A DNA stretch of 17,925 nt from Bacteroidales bacterium (GTDB lineage: Bacteria > Bacteroidota > Bacteroidia > Bacteroidales > UBA932), in NCBI GenBank assembly GCA_017555445.1, contig JAFZGK010000083.1, positions 1-17,925 of the forward strand, written 5' to 3'. Below are positions 1 through 7,257 of the stretch, one piece after another. A program made the translations under genes and the position numbers. The first letter of the stretch is position 1. Each line of letters begins with the position of its first letter. Below the pieces are notes generated by a model, which was not told the DNA's origin, did not search any database, and saw only the letters and a program-made list of their open reading frames with translations.

Positions 1-957
1 CGTGTGACCATGTCCAGCATTTGCAGCAGCGATCTGCATATCAAGCATGGCAACGTCCCGCGTGCCGTCCCTGGAATTACTCTTGGTCATGAGATGGTTG
101 GTGTCGTAGAGCAGGTGGGAGCTGAAGTGAAGAAGGTGTCTGTAGGAGATCGTGTCATTGTCAATGTGGAGACATTCTGCGGAGAATGTTTCTTTTGCAA
201 GAACGGTTACGTGAACAACTGCACCGATCCGAACGGCGGATGGGCACTTGGCTGCCGTATCGATGGCGGCCAGGCGGAATACGTCCGTGTACCGTATGCG
301 GATCAAGGACTCAATAAGATTCCAGATGGAGTGAAGGACAGGGAAGCCCTCTTTGTGGGTGACATACTCGCTACCGGGTATTGGGCAGCGAAGATATCTG
401 AAATCAAGGAGGACGATACCGTGCTCATCATCGGTGCCGGTCCTACCGGACTCTGCGTACTTCAGTCTGTCCTCCTAAAGAAACCGAAGATGGTCATTGT
501 GAGTGAGACTAACGGCCACCGTAGGGCATTTGTCATTCTGCATTATCCTGGTGTAGAAGTGGCAAGTCCTAATATCTGTCTTCATTACTGCCAGAATGCT
601 CTCGAACGGGGTGGCGCAGACGTGGTTATCGACTGTGCAGGTGGAGAGGATACCTTCGAGATGGCATGGAAGGCGGCAAGACCTAACGGAATCGTGACTG
701 TAGTGGCTCTCTACGATAAGCCTCAGGTTCTTCCTTTGCCTGATATGTACGGCAAGAACCTTACCTTCAAGACCGGTGGCGTTGATGCCAGTGATTGTGA
801 AGAAATTCTTTCTCTCATCAAGGAAAGGAAACTTAACACATTGCCTCTCATAACCCATTATTTCCCTCTTTCGCGAATCGATGAAGCATATAAGCTATTT
901 GAGAATAGAGAGGACAAAGTCATTAAAGTAGCAATCGAAAACGACACTAATATATGA
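1..957 (+). CDS. Zinc-dependent alcohol dehydrogenase, 5'-truncated by the window edge
   Basis: Medium-chain zinc alcohol dehydrogenase that would oxidise an alcohol, or reduce the aldehyde or ketone, with NAD(P) in the cytoplasm. The frame is open to base 1, so the true start lies upstream and roughly 30 residues are probably missing. Counting from the first internal Met (base 10 region), the ICSSDLH segment supplies a catalytic zinc Cys, GHE supplies His and Glu ligands (about residues 29-30), four cysteines of the structural zinc lobe sit at about 59, 62, 65 and 73, and the Rossmann motif GAGPTG is at about 144-149. Its stop overlaps the next start as ATGA, which indicates translational coupling with the PAS gene. 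The exact substrate cannot be told from the sequence. Confidence 0.93.
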   Translation, partial: RVTMSSICSSDLHIKHGNVPRAVPGITLGHEMVGVVEQVGAEVKKVSVGDRVIVNVETFCGECFFCKNGYVNNCTDPNGGWALGCRIDGGQAEYVRVPYADQGLNKIPDGVKDREALFVGDILATGYWAAKISEIKEDDTVLIIGAGPTGLCVLQSVLLKKPKMVIVSETNGHRRAFVILHYPGVEVASPNICLHYCQNALERGGADVVIDCAGGEDTFEMAWKAARPNGIVTVVALYDKPQVLPLPDMYGKNLTFKTGGVDASDCEEILSLIKERKLNTLPLITHYFPLSRIDEAYKLFENREDKVIKVAIENDTNI

Positions 958-1283
958 TACCAGATTGGGCAAAAGAAATGAACTGCGCCGTGACTGTATG
1001 CGATAAGGAAGGCGTAATCCTCTATATGAATGACAAGGCAAAGGAGACCTTTGCAAAGCATGGTGATCTCATCGGCAAGAGCCTGATACCTTGTCATAAT
1101 GAGAACTCGAGAGCTATTATCGCAAAGCTTTTGGAGACAGGAGGGACCAACTCTTATACCATTCAGAAGAACGGTCAGAAGAAGATGATCTACCAAACCG
1201 CATGGAAGGAAGATGGCATCGTAGCAGGTCTTGTGGAAATATCAATGGTCATCCCGGAAGAGATGCCTCATTATATCAGATAA
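954..1283 (+). CDS. Small single-PAS-domain protein
   Basis: A 109-residue protein made almost entirely of one PAS fold: an AVTVCDKEGVILYMND strand-turn-strand at about residues 12-27, a GKSLIPCHN segment near 41-49, and a closing strand around GIVAGLVEISM. PAS domains bind small ligands or cofactors, or mediate protein contacts. No output domain such as a kinase or helix-turn-helix is attached. It overlaps the dehydrogenase stop by four bases and ends 13 bases before the flavin reductase, so it probably acts with this redox operon as a sensor or cofactor-binding partner. That role is inference. The ligand is unknown. Confidence 0.82.
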   Translation: MIPDWAKEMNCAVTVCDKEGVILYMNDKAKETFAKHGDLIGKSLIPCHNENSRAIIAKLLETGGTNSYTIQKNGQKKMIYQTAWKEDGIVAGLVEISMVIPEEMPHYIR

Positions 1284-1296
1284 ATCAATCGGACAT

Positions 1297-1860
1297 ATGA
1301 AGAGTTTTGGAGTAAAGCCGTGGATGCTTCCGCAGCCGGTGCTTATCATTGGAACATATCACGAAGACGGAACCCCTAATGCAATGAACGCTGCTTGGGG
1401 AGGCCAGTGGGACCGTGGTGAGATCATGATTTCGATGGGTGCTCATGCAACCACAGAGAACCTAGTCCGATGTGCGGAGTTTACGGTTGCCTTTGCCACA
1501 AAGGAAACAATGGTGGCTTCTGACTTTGTGGGCATCGTAAGCGCGAAGAACGATCCCGAAAAGATGAAGAAGACCGGATGGACTGCAGTGAAGTCGGAGA
1601 ACGTAAATGCTCCTGTGTTCACAGATTTCCCTATGACCCTTGAGTGCCGCATCAAGCATAAGATCGATGAGTCTGAGGAAGGATACTATATCGTAGCGGA
1701 AGTGGTGAACATTCTCGTGGATGAGAACTATCTTACCGAGGAAGGTCAGCCTGATGTCCAGAAGATGCAGCTCATCACATATGAGCCGGTGACACATTCG
1801 TATGTCGCCCTTGGAGAAAAGGTCGGAAACGCGTTTTCTGACGGAAAGAGGTTGAAATAG
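1297..1860 (+). CDS. Flavin reductase family protein (FMN-binding split barrel)
   Basis: A 187-residue FMN-binding split-barrel protein of the flavin reductase/flavoredoxin type, which transfers electrons between nicotinamide or protein donors and flavin. The N-terminus LPQPVLIIGTYHEDGTPNAM is the typical first strand and turn, followed by AAWGGQWDRG and the ligand-contact region around residues 45-70 (SMGAHATTENL, EFTVAF). The frame is open further upstream to 1231, but that part overlaps the PAS gene and looks unlike the family, so the ATG at 1297 is preferred. Operon position with an alcohol dehydrogenase and a PAS protein suggests a redox function. The physiological partner is not visible. 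Confidence 0.88.
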   Translation: MKSFGVKPWMLPQPVLIIGTYHEDGTPNAMNAAWGGQWDRGEIMISMGAHATTENLVRCAEFTVAFATKETMVASDFVGIVSAKNDPEKMKKTGWTAVKSENVNAPVFTDFPMTLECRIKHKIDESEEGYYIVAEVVNILVDENYLTEEGQPDVQKMQLITYEPVTHSYVALGEKVGNAFSDGKRLK

Positions 1861-1869
1861 GAATGAAGT

Positions 1870-2097
1870 GTGGTGATAATTAGATCAACTGAATTGCGTA
1901 GTAATATGAAAAAATATCTAGATATGGCAAAGACGGATCCGGTGCTCATCCATAGAGGTAAGAATGAGACATTTGTCCTTTCTGTACAGCAGAATCCTAT
2001 AGAATATGATCTTTCTCGTGCAATTACTGTAGATGATGTAATTGCTAGGGTTCGCGAAGGCCTAACCGAGATGTTTGAAAAGAAAGGTGCTGAATAG
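1870..2097 (+). CDS. Phd/YefM-like antitoxin, no partner toxin
   Basis: A 75-residue protein resembling Phd/YefM-type antitoxins. The N-terminal part, IIRSTELRSNMKKYLDMAK followed by PVLIHRGKNETFVL, matches the usual DNA-binding fold in which a short helix is followed by a beta hairpin presenting the target residue and the words VLI.RG. The C-terminus is acidic and helical, as in the toxin-binding tail. The start is a GTG (1870, or the next GTG at 1873). An ATG seven bases upstream leads straight to a stop. No RelE, ParE or Doc toxin is adjacent. The gene sits nine bases after the flavin reductase and five before the next frame, so it is probably co-transcribed with the redox operon. It may be solitary or a remnant. 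Confidence 0.72.
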   Translation: MVIIRSTELRSNMKKYLDMAKTDPVLIHRGKNETFVLSVQQNPIEYDLSRAITVDDVIARVREGLTEMFEKKGAE

Positions 2098-2126
2098 AGG
2101 AAGTGGCAAGAATCGAAAGTAATAAT

Positions 2127-2558
2127 ATGGCAAAGATATACGTAGCAAGCAGCTGGAGAAACCTGTATTTCCCTGAGGTCGTAAAGAAACTCCGTGAGTA
2201 TGGTCATGAGGTTTACGATTTTCGTAATCCTCCTCATAATCATGGAGCATTCATGTGGAAGAATGTAGATCCTGACTTTGAGAAATGGACAGTCAAAGAA
2301 TATAAGGAAGGTCTTCAGCATCCTTCATCCGAGCGTCAGTTCCAGGCAGACCTTGATGCCCTTAATTGGGCGGATACGTGTCTTTTGGTGCTTCCTTGTG
2401 GCCGTAGTGCCCATACTGAGGCAGGATGGATGAAAGGCGCCGGTAAGAAGGTAGTGGTCTATATTCCAGAAATGCAGGAAGCAGAGCTTATGTACAAACT
2501 TTTTGATCTTGTCAGTGGATCTCTCGAAGATGTTGATCAGTTTCTGTTGACTATCTGA
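2127..2558 (+). CDS. Nucleoside 2-deoxyribosyltransferase-like protein
   Basis: A 143-residue flavodoxin-like protein of the nucleoside 2-deoxyribosyltransferase/TIR-like superfamily, members of which cleave or exchange N-glycosidic bonds of nucleosides or nucleotides. The first strand is AKIYVASSWRN, followed by a helix and HEVYDFRNPP. The diagnostic segment is near residues 89-105, where LLVLPCGRSAHTEAGWM carries the Glu that is the usual nucleophile. A GTG at 2103 would add eight residues, but homologous proteins begin at the MAKIYVASS strand, so the ATG at 2127 is chosen. It follows the Phd-like gene closely and ends just before a strong terminator. Such genes are common in phage and mobile-element cargo, and the substrate here is unknown. 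Confidence 0.8.
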   Translation: MAKIYVASSWRNLYFPEVVKKLREYGHEVYDFRNPPHNHGAFMWKNVDPDFEKWTVKEYKEGLQHPSSERQFQADLDALNWADTCLLVLPCGRSAHTEAGWMKGAGKKVVVYIPEMQEAELMYKLFDLVSGSLEDVDQFLLTI

Positions 2559-2574
2559 TGAGATTCGGTGTTTA

Positions 2575-2618
2575 TGTTGCAAAGGAAAGCAGGAAAAGCT
2601 AACCTTTGCAACATTTTT
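2575..2618 (+). terminator. Rho-independent terminator of the plus-strand operon
   Basis: The 11-base arms TGTTGCAAAGG (2575-2585) and CCTTTGCAACA (2603-2613) are perfect inverted repeats separated by 17 bases and followed at once by five T residues. The hairpin lies 17 bases after the stop of the deoxyribosyltransferase-like gene. The loop is longer than usual. Confidence 0.72.
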
Positions 2619-2622
2619 AATG

Positions 2623-2694
2623 ATGCTGAGATTGCTTAACCCTGTAAGTGACCCTGTAAATGAGCCTGTAAATGACCCTCAAAATTTAGTGTGA
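2623..2694 (+). pseudogene. Possible gene-end relic encoding PVND-type repeats
   Basis: A 23-codon open frame (ATG at 2623, TGA at 2692) carries the 12-bp units as PVSD-PVNE-PVND. Such short Pro-Val-Asn-Asp repeats occur as linkers in some Bacteroidales ATP-binding and helicase-related proteins, so this may be the surviving tail of a lost gene. There is no other protein evidence, and chance translation of a DNA repeat is possible. The remainder of 2619-2738 holds no recognisable gene. Confidence 0.25.
2641..2676 (+). repeat. Three 12-bp tandem units
   Basis: Units CCTGTAAGTGAC, CCTGTAAATGAG and CCTGTAAATGAC follow one another without a gap and a decayed fourth unit begins at 2677. The unit length is a multiple of three and reads PVSD, PVNE, PVND in one plus-strand frame. 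Confidence 0.85.
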
Positions 2695-2730
2695 TGAACC
2701 ATTATTGACATCAAAAAGTGAGGGCATATC

Positions 2731-2769
2731 CAAAAACTAGAGCCTGACATGGTTTGATGGTCAGGCTCT
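2731..2769 (-). terminator. Rho-independent terminator of the abiE-like operon
   Basis: The 10-base arms AGAGCCTGAC (2739-2748) and GTCAGGCTCT (2760-2769) are perfect inverted repeats with an 11-base loop. On the minus strand the stem is followed by AGTTTTTG, the expected U tract. It lies ten bases beyond the stop of the AbiEii-like gene and faces the plus-strand operon. Confidence 0.82.
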
Positions 2770-2778
2770 GAGTTATTT

Positions 2779-3876
2779 CTATTCGCATATTAGTTTCTGT
2801 ATTTCTGTCCAATAGAAGAATGCTTCCGGTTTGATAGCTTTTATTTTGTTGATAGCTGGATGTATTGGGGAATCAACTTTCTGATTTTTGAGATCAATGT
2901 CAGGACTGAAATGTTTTACTTCGTTTATGCCTTTCTTTATGAGGATTGCAAGGTATGCAGCCTTTGATGCGTTTACGATAGCAGAATAATGATTGTAATT
3001 CTCGCTGATGATAAGGCTCTGTATGCGTTTTATGCCCTTGGTAAGTTGCTGGTACTCAAAACTCTTGTCGTTTGTGTATAGCCCTGTGCATATCAATTCT
3101 GCAGTGTTGTATACGTCATCAAGAATTACATCAAGATTATCCTTATTCAGGCCTCTGTACTCAAGCTCTATTGGAGCAATCTTTTCAAATGTCTCTCTTA
3201 CGGTTGTTAGGTCGTCAATCCTGTCGAACAAAGAAGCGACATCAAATAGTTGCTTTATAATCTCCATTGAGCAATCCCTTTCCTCTGGTTTACCTAAGCG
3301 GTTGACTGTTTTCTTAATGAACGGGATACCAGTTGTATTCGGAGCAAAGGCCGTAAGTTTGTCACCCAGCAAATCATCTTTGCTTGGGAGGTTCACGAAA
3401 TATGGTTCTCCTTCCATAGAAAGGAATGGACTGTCAATTGCAAGTTTTTCAACCTTTGAATACCAATTATCTTCAAACAGCACGTCAAGAAGAATCTTTT
3501 CCTGTGCAGTATTTGTGACATAAGACACCTGGTAGAAACATTTTGCATGAGTCTTAGGAACATTGTTCCTTGACTGTCTTTCCGTATGCCTGATTTCGCC
3601 AAAACCATATTCTTCTGCAAATGGAGTGAGATGTGCTATGACATCTGTTCCCGGAGGACAGACTATGTCGATGTCTACTGACAGACGCTGAGTACACCCG
3701 AGTTGCAACATCAGTGCTGAACCTCCTTTAAAAAGGAATGGGCACCCAGATTTTGCGAGAGCCTCTAAAAGCGAGAAGGCTCTGATGGTCTTCTCCAAAA
3801 GGGTAGGGTCTTTTATTTTGTTCTTATGGCAAGATGCCAGAATCCATTCTTTTGTACGGCTGATTGGATTAATCAT
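2779..3876 (-). CDS. AbiEii/AbiGii-type nucleotidyltransferase toxin
   Basis: A 365-residue member of the AbiEii/AbiGii (DUF1814) nucleotidyltransferase family, the toxin half of type IV abortive-infection systems. Characterised relatives add nucleotides to targets such as tRNA acceptor ends and stop growth. Visible motifs are FKGGSALML at about residues 49-57 (the GS motif), LSVDIDIV with Asp68 and Asp70 as metal ligands, ILLDVLF with Asp131 as the probable third acid, and DKLTAFAP with Lys173. The catalytic set therefore looks complete. The start overlaps the stop of the upstream antitoxin-like gene by four bases (ATGA), the classic arrangement for toxin-antitoxin translational coupling. 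A terminator follows directly. The target in this organism is unknown. Confidence 0.9.
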   Translation of the reverse strand: MINPISRTKEWILASCHKNKIKDPTLLEKTIRAFSLLEALAKSGCPFLFKGGSALMLQLGCTQRLSVDIDIVCPPGTDVIAHLTPFAEEYGFGEIRHTERQSRNNVPKTHAKCFYQVSYVTNTAQEKILLDVLFEDNWYSKVEKLAIDSPFLSMEGEPYFVNLPSKDDLLGDKLTAFAPNTTGIPFIKKTVNRLGKPEERDCSMEIIKQLFDVASLFDRIDDLTTVRETFEKIAPIELEYRGLNKDNLDVILDDVYNTAELICTGLYTNDKSFEYQQLTKGIKRIQSLIISENYNHYSAIVNASKAAYLAILIKKGINEVKHFSPDIDLKNQKVDSPIHPAINKIKAIKPEAFFYWTEIQKLICE

Positions 3877-4598
3877 TTCATCGTTGATTTAATAAGTTTT
3901 TCAGTTTCATCTTTCCGCCCTCTTCTTGAAGCATAGCGCAGCATTGACTTGGCGTTGATTGCATACATCTCGGAAGCGTTCTCATAAATGTAGTAGAGTT
4001 CTGAACCTCGTGCGAATTCGAGTTCCGGCAAAATCTGAGCATCAACCAATATCTTTTCAAGGGAAGCCATCGGGATGCCATCTGTTTCTATGATAGGTGA
4101 TTCGGTAACAAGGTCTCTGATGATGATGCAAGATTCTCCAGATGCGTATAGCTCGCATTCTCTGGCACTTGGACGCAGTAGTGTTTTTCTGCTGAACCCT
4201 TCCTGTCTGATGTCCTCATAAATAGCCTCAGCAGCTATTTTCTCGGTTTCTAGCACGATGATGTCTACATTAGGGACATGTTGCATGAAGTGAGAAAGTG
4301 TGTTTACCTGCCAGATGCAGAATCTTGTGTAAGGAAACTTTTCATGAATAACATCATGAATTCTTCTGATTTCATCACTTATGATGGGTATATAGCGTGG
4401 CGTTTCGTCCGTTATCTTCATATTGCCATATCCCGTCCTGATTAGACGATTCTCCTTAGTTAGCGACCTGATGGCTGTATCGATGCTTCTAATTGAAATT
4501 TGAGGATGTGCCTGAGTAATCCAAGACACAAGGTCCTTTCTCATGATATATCTGTCATGAGAGTATCCATAATCCAATATGAGATCTGCTATCTTCAT
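3873..4598 (-). CDS. AbiEi-like antitoxin and transcriptional regulator
   Basis: A 241-residue protein directly upstream of the AbiEii-type toxin, with which it overlaps by four bases. Residues 1-65 look like a winged helix: a basic helical stretch with IMRKDLVSWITQ and SIRSIDTAIRSLTKENRLIRTGYGNMKI, the last part forming the wing. The remainder is mixed alpha/beta and would form the antitoxin domain. AbiEi proteins neutralise AbiEii and repress their own promoter by binding inverted repeats. An inverted repeat indeed sits in the promoter here. The frame extends ten codons upstream to 4628, but that part would include the promoter, so the ATG at 4598 is preferred. The family assignment rests mainly on position, length and N-terminal fold. 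Confidence 0.82.
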   Translation of the reverse strand: MKIADLILDYGYSHDRYIMRKDLVSWITQAHPQISIRSIDTAIRSLTKENRLIRTGYGNMKITDETPRYIPIISDEIRRIHDVIHEKFPYTRFCIWQVNTLSHFMQHVPNVDIIVLETEKIAAEAIYEDIRQEGFSRKTLLRPSARECELYASGESCIIIRDLVTESPIIETDGIPMASLEKILVDAQILPELEFARGSELYYIYENASEMYAINAKSMLRYASRRGRKDETEKLIKSTMK

Positions 4599-4605
4599 TC
4601 TGTTG

Positions 4606-4636
4606 CAAAAGTACGTTAAAAATGGCAATAAAGCAA
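4606..4636 (-). promoter_or_regulatory. Bacteroidota-type promoter of the abiE-like pair
   Basis: Minus-strand -7 element TACTTTTG (4613-4606) and -33 element TTG (4636-4634) are separated by 20 bases, matching the Bacteroidota consensus TTTG/TAnnTTTG. Only seven bases separate the -7 element from the ATG at 4598, so the transcript should have almost no leader. Confidence 0.72.
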
Positions 4637-4647
4637 GAAAATTGCCA
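4623..4647. promoter_or_regulatory. Candidate AbiEi operator, 7-bp inverted repeat
   Basis: TGGCAAT (4623-4629) and ATTGCCA (4641-4647) are perfect inverted repeats with an 11-base spacer. They straddle the -33 element and the -33/-7 spacer of the abiE-like promoter, where a bound repressor would block RNA polymerase. Autoregulation through inverted repeats is known for AbiEi. Its use here is inferred from position. Confidence 0.6.
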
Positions 4648-4660
4648 AAATTAGCGTAAT

Positions 4661-5548
4661 TTATTCTTTATCACTATTAAGCATATCTTCTATTTCCTTA
4701 ATGCCTATATTGTTGTCCGCAAAGAACTTATCCACAGCTAGTTGTGCCTTTTCATGGGCAGCGGCTTTCTCAGGAAGACTATCAATAACATTAATGAAGA
4801 ACTCGTCTAGGTTCTTATAGTCTCGAGGTTCATCACTTGGGAATGATCCGAACATGGACTTTATTTGTTCAGCTATCGAACTAGCGAAATCAATCAGTTC
4901 GTTGTTAACGAGGACTGTATTGTTTTCACTGCCCTCCATCTTGAGAGAGACCAGCTTATGAATCTCTTCTTTTAGCTTCTCATCCAGAACCATACTTTCG
5001 ATCAGTTCGCAGAATAGAACCGGTGGATATGATCCCTTTTGGACTACCCAAAGTGATGCAAGGATGCCTCTGAGGAAGTATAAAAACCGTTTCAGTTCAT
5101 AGCCCCGTTTCTCTAGATATCTCCGGTCGTGGCTCATGGCCATATGATAGTAGTGGTATACGGCAGAAACTTTCCGGAAGTATTCATCCTTCAGCTGACT
5201 TGCCCTCAGGAAGAACTCATCATCCTTGTAATAGACTATAGGTGAGTTCAGCCATTCCGCAAAGGCGCAGTTGCCCTTACCCATCAGAAGGAGAGCCTTC
5301 TTTAGGTCCCATCCGGCAAAGTCCATCACTCCGTTCGGGTCAAGCTCCTCAATGACATCTCTGCCTTCTACAAGCTTGAGGTACCAATCCTTTCTGTGGA
5401 CATATACGAATCTGACATCATAGTCGCTGTCCTTGGATGCAAAGCCCCATGCCCTGCTGCCGGATTCGACAGCTAGCAGGATTTTGACATCATATCTGGA
5501 CTCTATCTCTGAGAGTCGTGTCAATATCAACTGTTTAATGTTTTCCAT
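4661..5548 (-). CDS. RlaP-like nucleotidyltransferase (DNA polymerase beta superfamily)
   Basis: A 295-residue nucleotidyltransferase of the RlaP type (RNA-ligase-associated, PF10127-like). The signature is near the N-terminus, where LLAVESGSRAWGF is followed by DSDYDVRFVY: a GS motif and closely spaced Asp residues for metal binding. A helical body follows (KKALLLMGKGNCAFAEWL, then YHYYHMAMSHDRRYLE). RlaP proteins have been linked by genome context to RNA repair with ligases, kinases and phosphoesterases. Here the gene lies 58 bases downstream of an MPE gene now split by an IS element, so the pair may once have formed a repair module. The ATG at 5548 starts eight residues before a typical family N-terminus; 5572 is an alternative ATG. 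No RNA ligase is nearby. The substrate is unknown. Confidence 0.85.
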   Translation of the reverse strand: MENIKQLILTRLSEIESRYDVKILLAVESGSRAWGFASKDSDYDVRFVYVHRKDWYLKLVEGRDVIEELDPNGVMDFAGWDLKKALLLMGKGNCAFAEWLNSPIVYYKDDEFFLRASQLKDEYFRKVSAVYHYYHMAMSHDRRYLEKRGYELKRFLYFLRGILASLWVVQKGSYPPVLFCELIESMVLDEKLKEEIHKLVSLKMEGSENNTVLVNNELIDFASSIAEQIKSMFGSFPSDEPRDYKNLDEFFINVIDSLPEKAAAHEKAQLAVDKFFADNNIGIKEIEDMLNSDKE

Positions 5549-5606
5549 TTTTTCTTGTGTGAGGTGGTACATTGATTTAACTGGTTTGACTTCTTCCCCA
5601 GGGTCT

Positions 5607-5999
5607 CTATGGAATCGTGATGTATTTGTCACCTGAAAAACCATTCATGTGTTCTCCATGTGCGACATAGCCGAACTGGTTGCAGACAATTCTAGTGTTT
5701 CCTATCATGGTATCGACATTCGTGTGGGAATGGCCATAGATCCATAGGTCAATGTCAGACTCTGCAATATAATCCTTCAATTCAGTGGCAAAGGCACTGC
5801 CTATCGGACTGCCTTTATGCCGTGGAGCAACAGCCATGAATGTCGGCAGATGATGGGTCACTACGACTTTGTGTGCGGCATTGCTTTCTGCTACGCTCCT
5901 TTGGATGAACGCTACAGACTTGAGGTGCTCTTCTATCACATCATCTGTCGTGAACTGGGATCCATTGTAACGGATCTGTCTGAAGTCATTCATGCTTTG
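5607..5999 (-). pseudogene. Metallophosphoesterase MPE4, C-terminal half (split by tnpB element)
   Basis: C-terminal half of a calcineurin-like metallophosphoesterase whose N-terminal half lies at 7272-7655. It carries the later active-site motifs, VVVTHHLPTF (metal-binding His) and IYGHSHTN (the GHxH motif), about 48 and 88 residues after the internal Met at 5993. The first halves of the active site (DxH, GD, GNH) are on the other fragment, so neither piece alone can be active. The reading frame is intact up to the junction, and removal of 6000-7271 would join it in phase with codon 128 of the other half to give about 258 residues, a normal length for the family. The split is therefore due to a clean insertion and not to decay. 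Confidence 0.85.
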
Positions 6000-6047
6000 A
6001 CATACTCTCCCGGCTAAAGCCAGGGAGAATCTCCGGTACTAACGTAC
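6000..6047 (-). ncRNA. Predicted omega-RNA 3' region / right end of the tnpB element
   Basis: TnpB nucleases use an RNA made from the 3' end of tnpB and the element's right end. Here two hairpins follow each other on the minus strand: GGTAC/GTACC around the tnpB stop (6047-6034), and TCTCCC-T-GGC/GCCGGGAGA with a TTTA loop and one bulged base (6028-6006). The predicted guide would be the adjacent host sequence, starting near CAAAGCATGAATGAC at 5999. The 5' end of the RNA, inside tnpB, cannot be placed. Confidence 0.5.
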
Positions 6048-7148
6048 CTTGCGAAGGCGGACCTTCGTCTTACGGGTGCTCCCAGATGAGGCAATGCCCT
6101 GCCTCAGGATATTGTTGGCGGCATTGATGTCCCTGTCGTGGACCGTTCCGCATTCCGGACACGTCCACTGACGGTCACCAAGCCCCAAGAGTTCATTGAC
6201 ATGATGGCACGAACCACAGGTCTTGCTAGAAGCATAGAACCGGCCAACCATGCGCATTTCGCAGCCGTATTTGGTAGCAACGTATTCTAGTTTCTGCACG
6301 AACGAAGCCCATCCGAGGTCTGAAACCTTGCGCCCCCAGAGTCTGGACATTCCAGTGAGGTTAAGATCCTCAATACAGAGGATGTCGTACTTCCTGCATA
6401 GGTCATGGGCGAGTTTCCACTGCCAGTCATCACGGCGGTTGGTGATTTGCTCATGGAGCAGAGTCAGAGAATATCTTGCTGCTTTGCGGTGGTTTGATCC
6501 TTTCTCACATTTGGACAGTCGTCTTGAACGCTTGCGCAGTTCTCGCAGGTCGCTCTTCAAGAACTGAGGGCAATCGATCTTAGTTCCGTCACTGAGAGTC
6601 AGGAAGTGCTTCAGACCGAAGTCGATGCCGACCGATGCACCATCATGTGTCTTTCGGTAGGGTTCGGGTGAAGCATCCGTCACTAGGAACAGACTGTACT
6701 TGCCAGACGGGTTCCTGCGAATGCGGACATTCTTGATCTTGCCCTCGTATGGACGAGAGTACGAGAACTGGAAATGCTGCTTGATTGTGTTCAGAACGAT
6801 GACGTTGCTGTTCAGTTTATAGCCGCCCTGCTTGTAGACGAAACTGCGGAAATGTTCTGCCTTGCGGAACTTCGGCGGTCGCTTGGCCAGATGCCTGAAG
6901 AATCGCTGATAGGCCTCATCAAGACGCTCCAGCACTTCCTGAACGGTCTGGCTGTGGAGCAGACGACGAGTGATGCGCTTGGCGAAGAACGCCTTCATCC
7001 TCGAGCATGAAACATATCCTTTGAACAGACGATAGAATCGTTTCTGCAACGCAAGGGCGTGGTTCCATACGAAACAGCACTCACGAAGCATAGCGTCGAT
7101 CTTGCGATTGCGCTTGCTCTGATAGAGTGTGTAGTCGTATGTCATCAT
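6039..7148 (-). CDS. tnpB: TnpB, RNA-guided endonuclease of IS605-type element
   Basis: A 369-residue TnpB. An N-terminal wedge/recognition region is followed by a RuvC-like nuclease with all three acidic residues in their usual motifs: VGIDFG (Asp176), LCIEDLNLTGM (Glu260) and HDRDINAANN (Asp340). Between the last two lies the zinc finger CGSCHHV ... WTCPEC with Cys311, 314, 330 and 333. The nuclease should therefore be active. An upstream extension to 7205 exists but covers the promoter, so ATG 7148 (or the next ATG, 7145) is preferred. The gene sits in the same direction as the split MPE4 gene. TnpB proteins cut DNA guided by an RNA from the element's own right end and so favour its retention. 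Confidence 0.93.
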   Translation of the reverse strand: MMTYDYTLYQSKRNRKIDAMLRECCFVWNHALALQKRFYRLFKGYVSCSRMKAFFAKRITRRLLHSQTVQEVLERLDEAYQRFFRHLAKRPPKFRKAEHFRSFVYKQGGYKLNSNVIVLNTIKQHFQFSYSRPYEGKIKNVRIRRNPSGKYSLFLVTDASPEPYRKTHDGASVGIDFGLKHFLTLSDGTKIDCPQFLKSDLRELRKRSRRLSKCEKGSNHRKAARYSLTLLHEQITNRRDDWQWKLAHDLCRKYDILCIEDLNLTGMSRLWGRKVSDLGWASFVQKLEYVATKYGCEMRMVGRFYASSKTCGSCHHVNELLGLGDRQWTCPECGTVHDRDINAANNILRQGIASSGSTRKTKVRLRKVR

Positions 7149-7174
7149 GGTACTATTATTCAATTTATTACAAA

Positions 7175-7206
7175 CAAATTTACTCAAAGTTACTGACTCA
7201 AACAAA
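7175..7206 (-). promoter_or_regulatory. tnpB promoter
   Basis: The minus strand shows TTTG (7206-7203), 20 bases, then TAAATTTG (7182-7175), a full match to the Bacteroidota -33/-7 consensus. It lies within the element, 26 bases upstream of the tnpB ATG, so expression is independent of the insertion site. Confidence 0.7.
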
Positions 7207-7236
7207 CATCCGGGAGTAAAGTTTTAGCGCTTTCAT

Positions 7237-7257
7237 CTCCCGTCTAAAGAACGGGAG
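7237..7257 (-). repeat. Left-end subterminal hairpin of the IS element
   Basis: CTCCCGT and ACGGGAG form a perfect 7-bp stem with a 7-base loop, about 14 bases inside the predicted left edge. This is the kind of imperfect or short hairpin recognised by the single-strand transposase of IS200/IS605 elements. It also contains the in-frame stop that ends the MPE4 N-terminal fragment nearby. Confidence 0.6.

Noticed and set aside
1231..1296. N-terminal extension of the flavin reductase
   Set aside because: It overlaps the PAS gene out of frame, and the family begins near the ATG at 1297.
2641..2676. CRISPR array
   Set aside because: The 12-bp units are contiguous without spacers, and no Cas protein is present in the window.
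3008..3523. A 171-codon plus-strand frame opposite the AbiEii-like gene
   Set aside because: It lies fully antisense to a gene with complete catalytic motifs, and its translation is Ser/Leu-rich shadow sequence without any family features.
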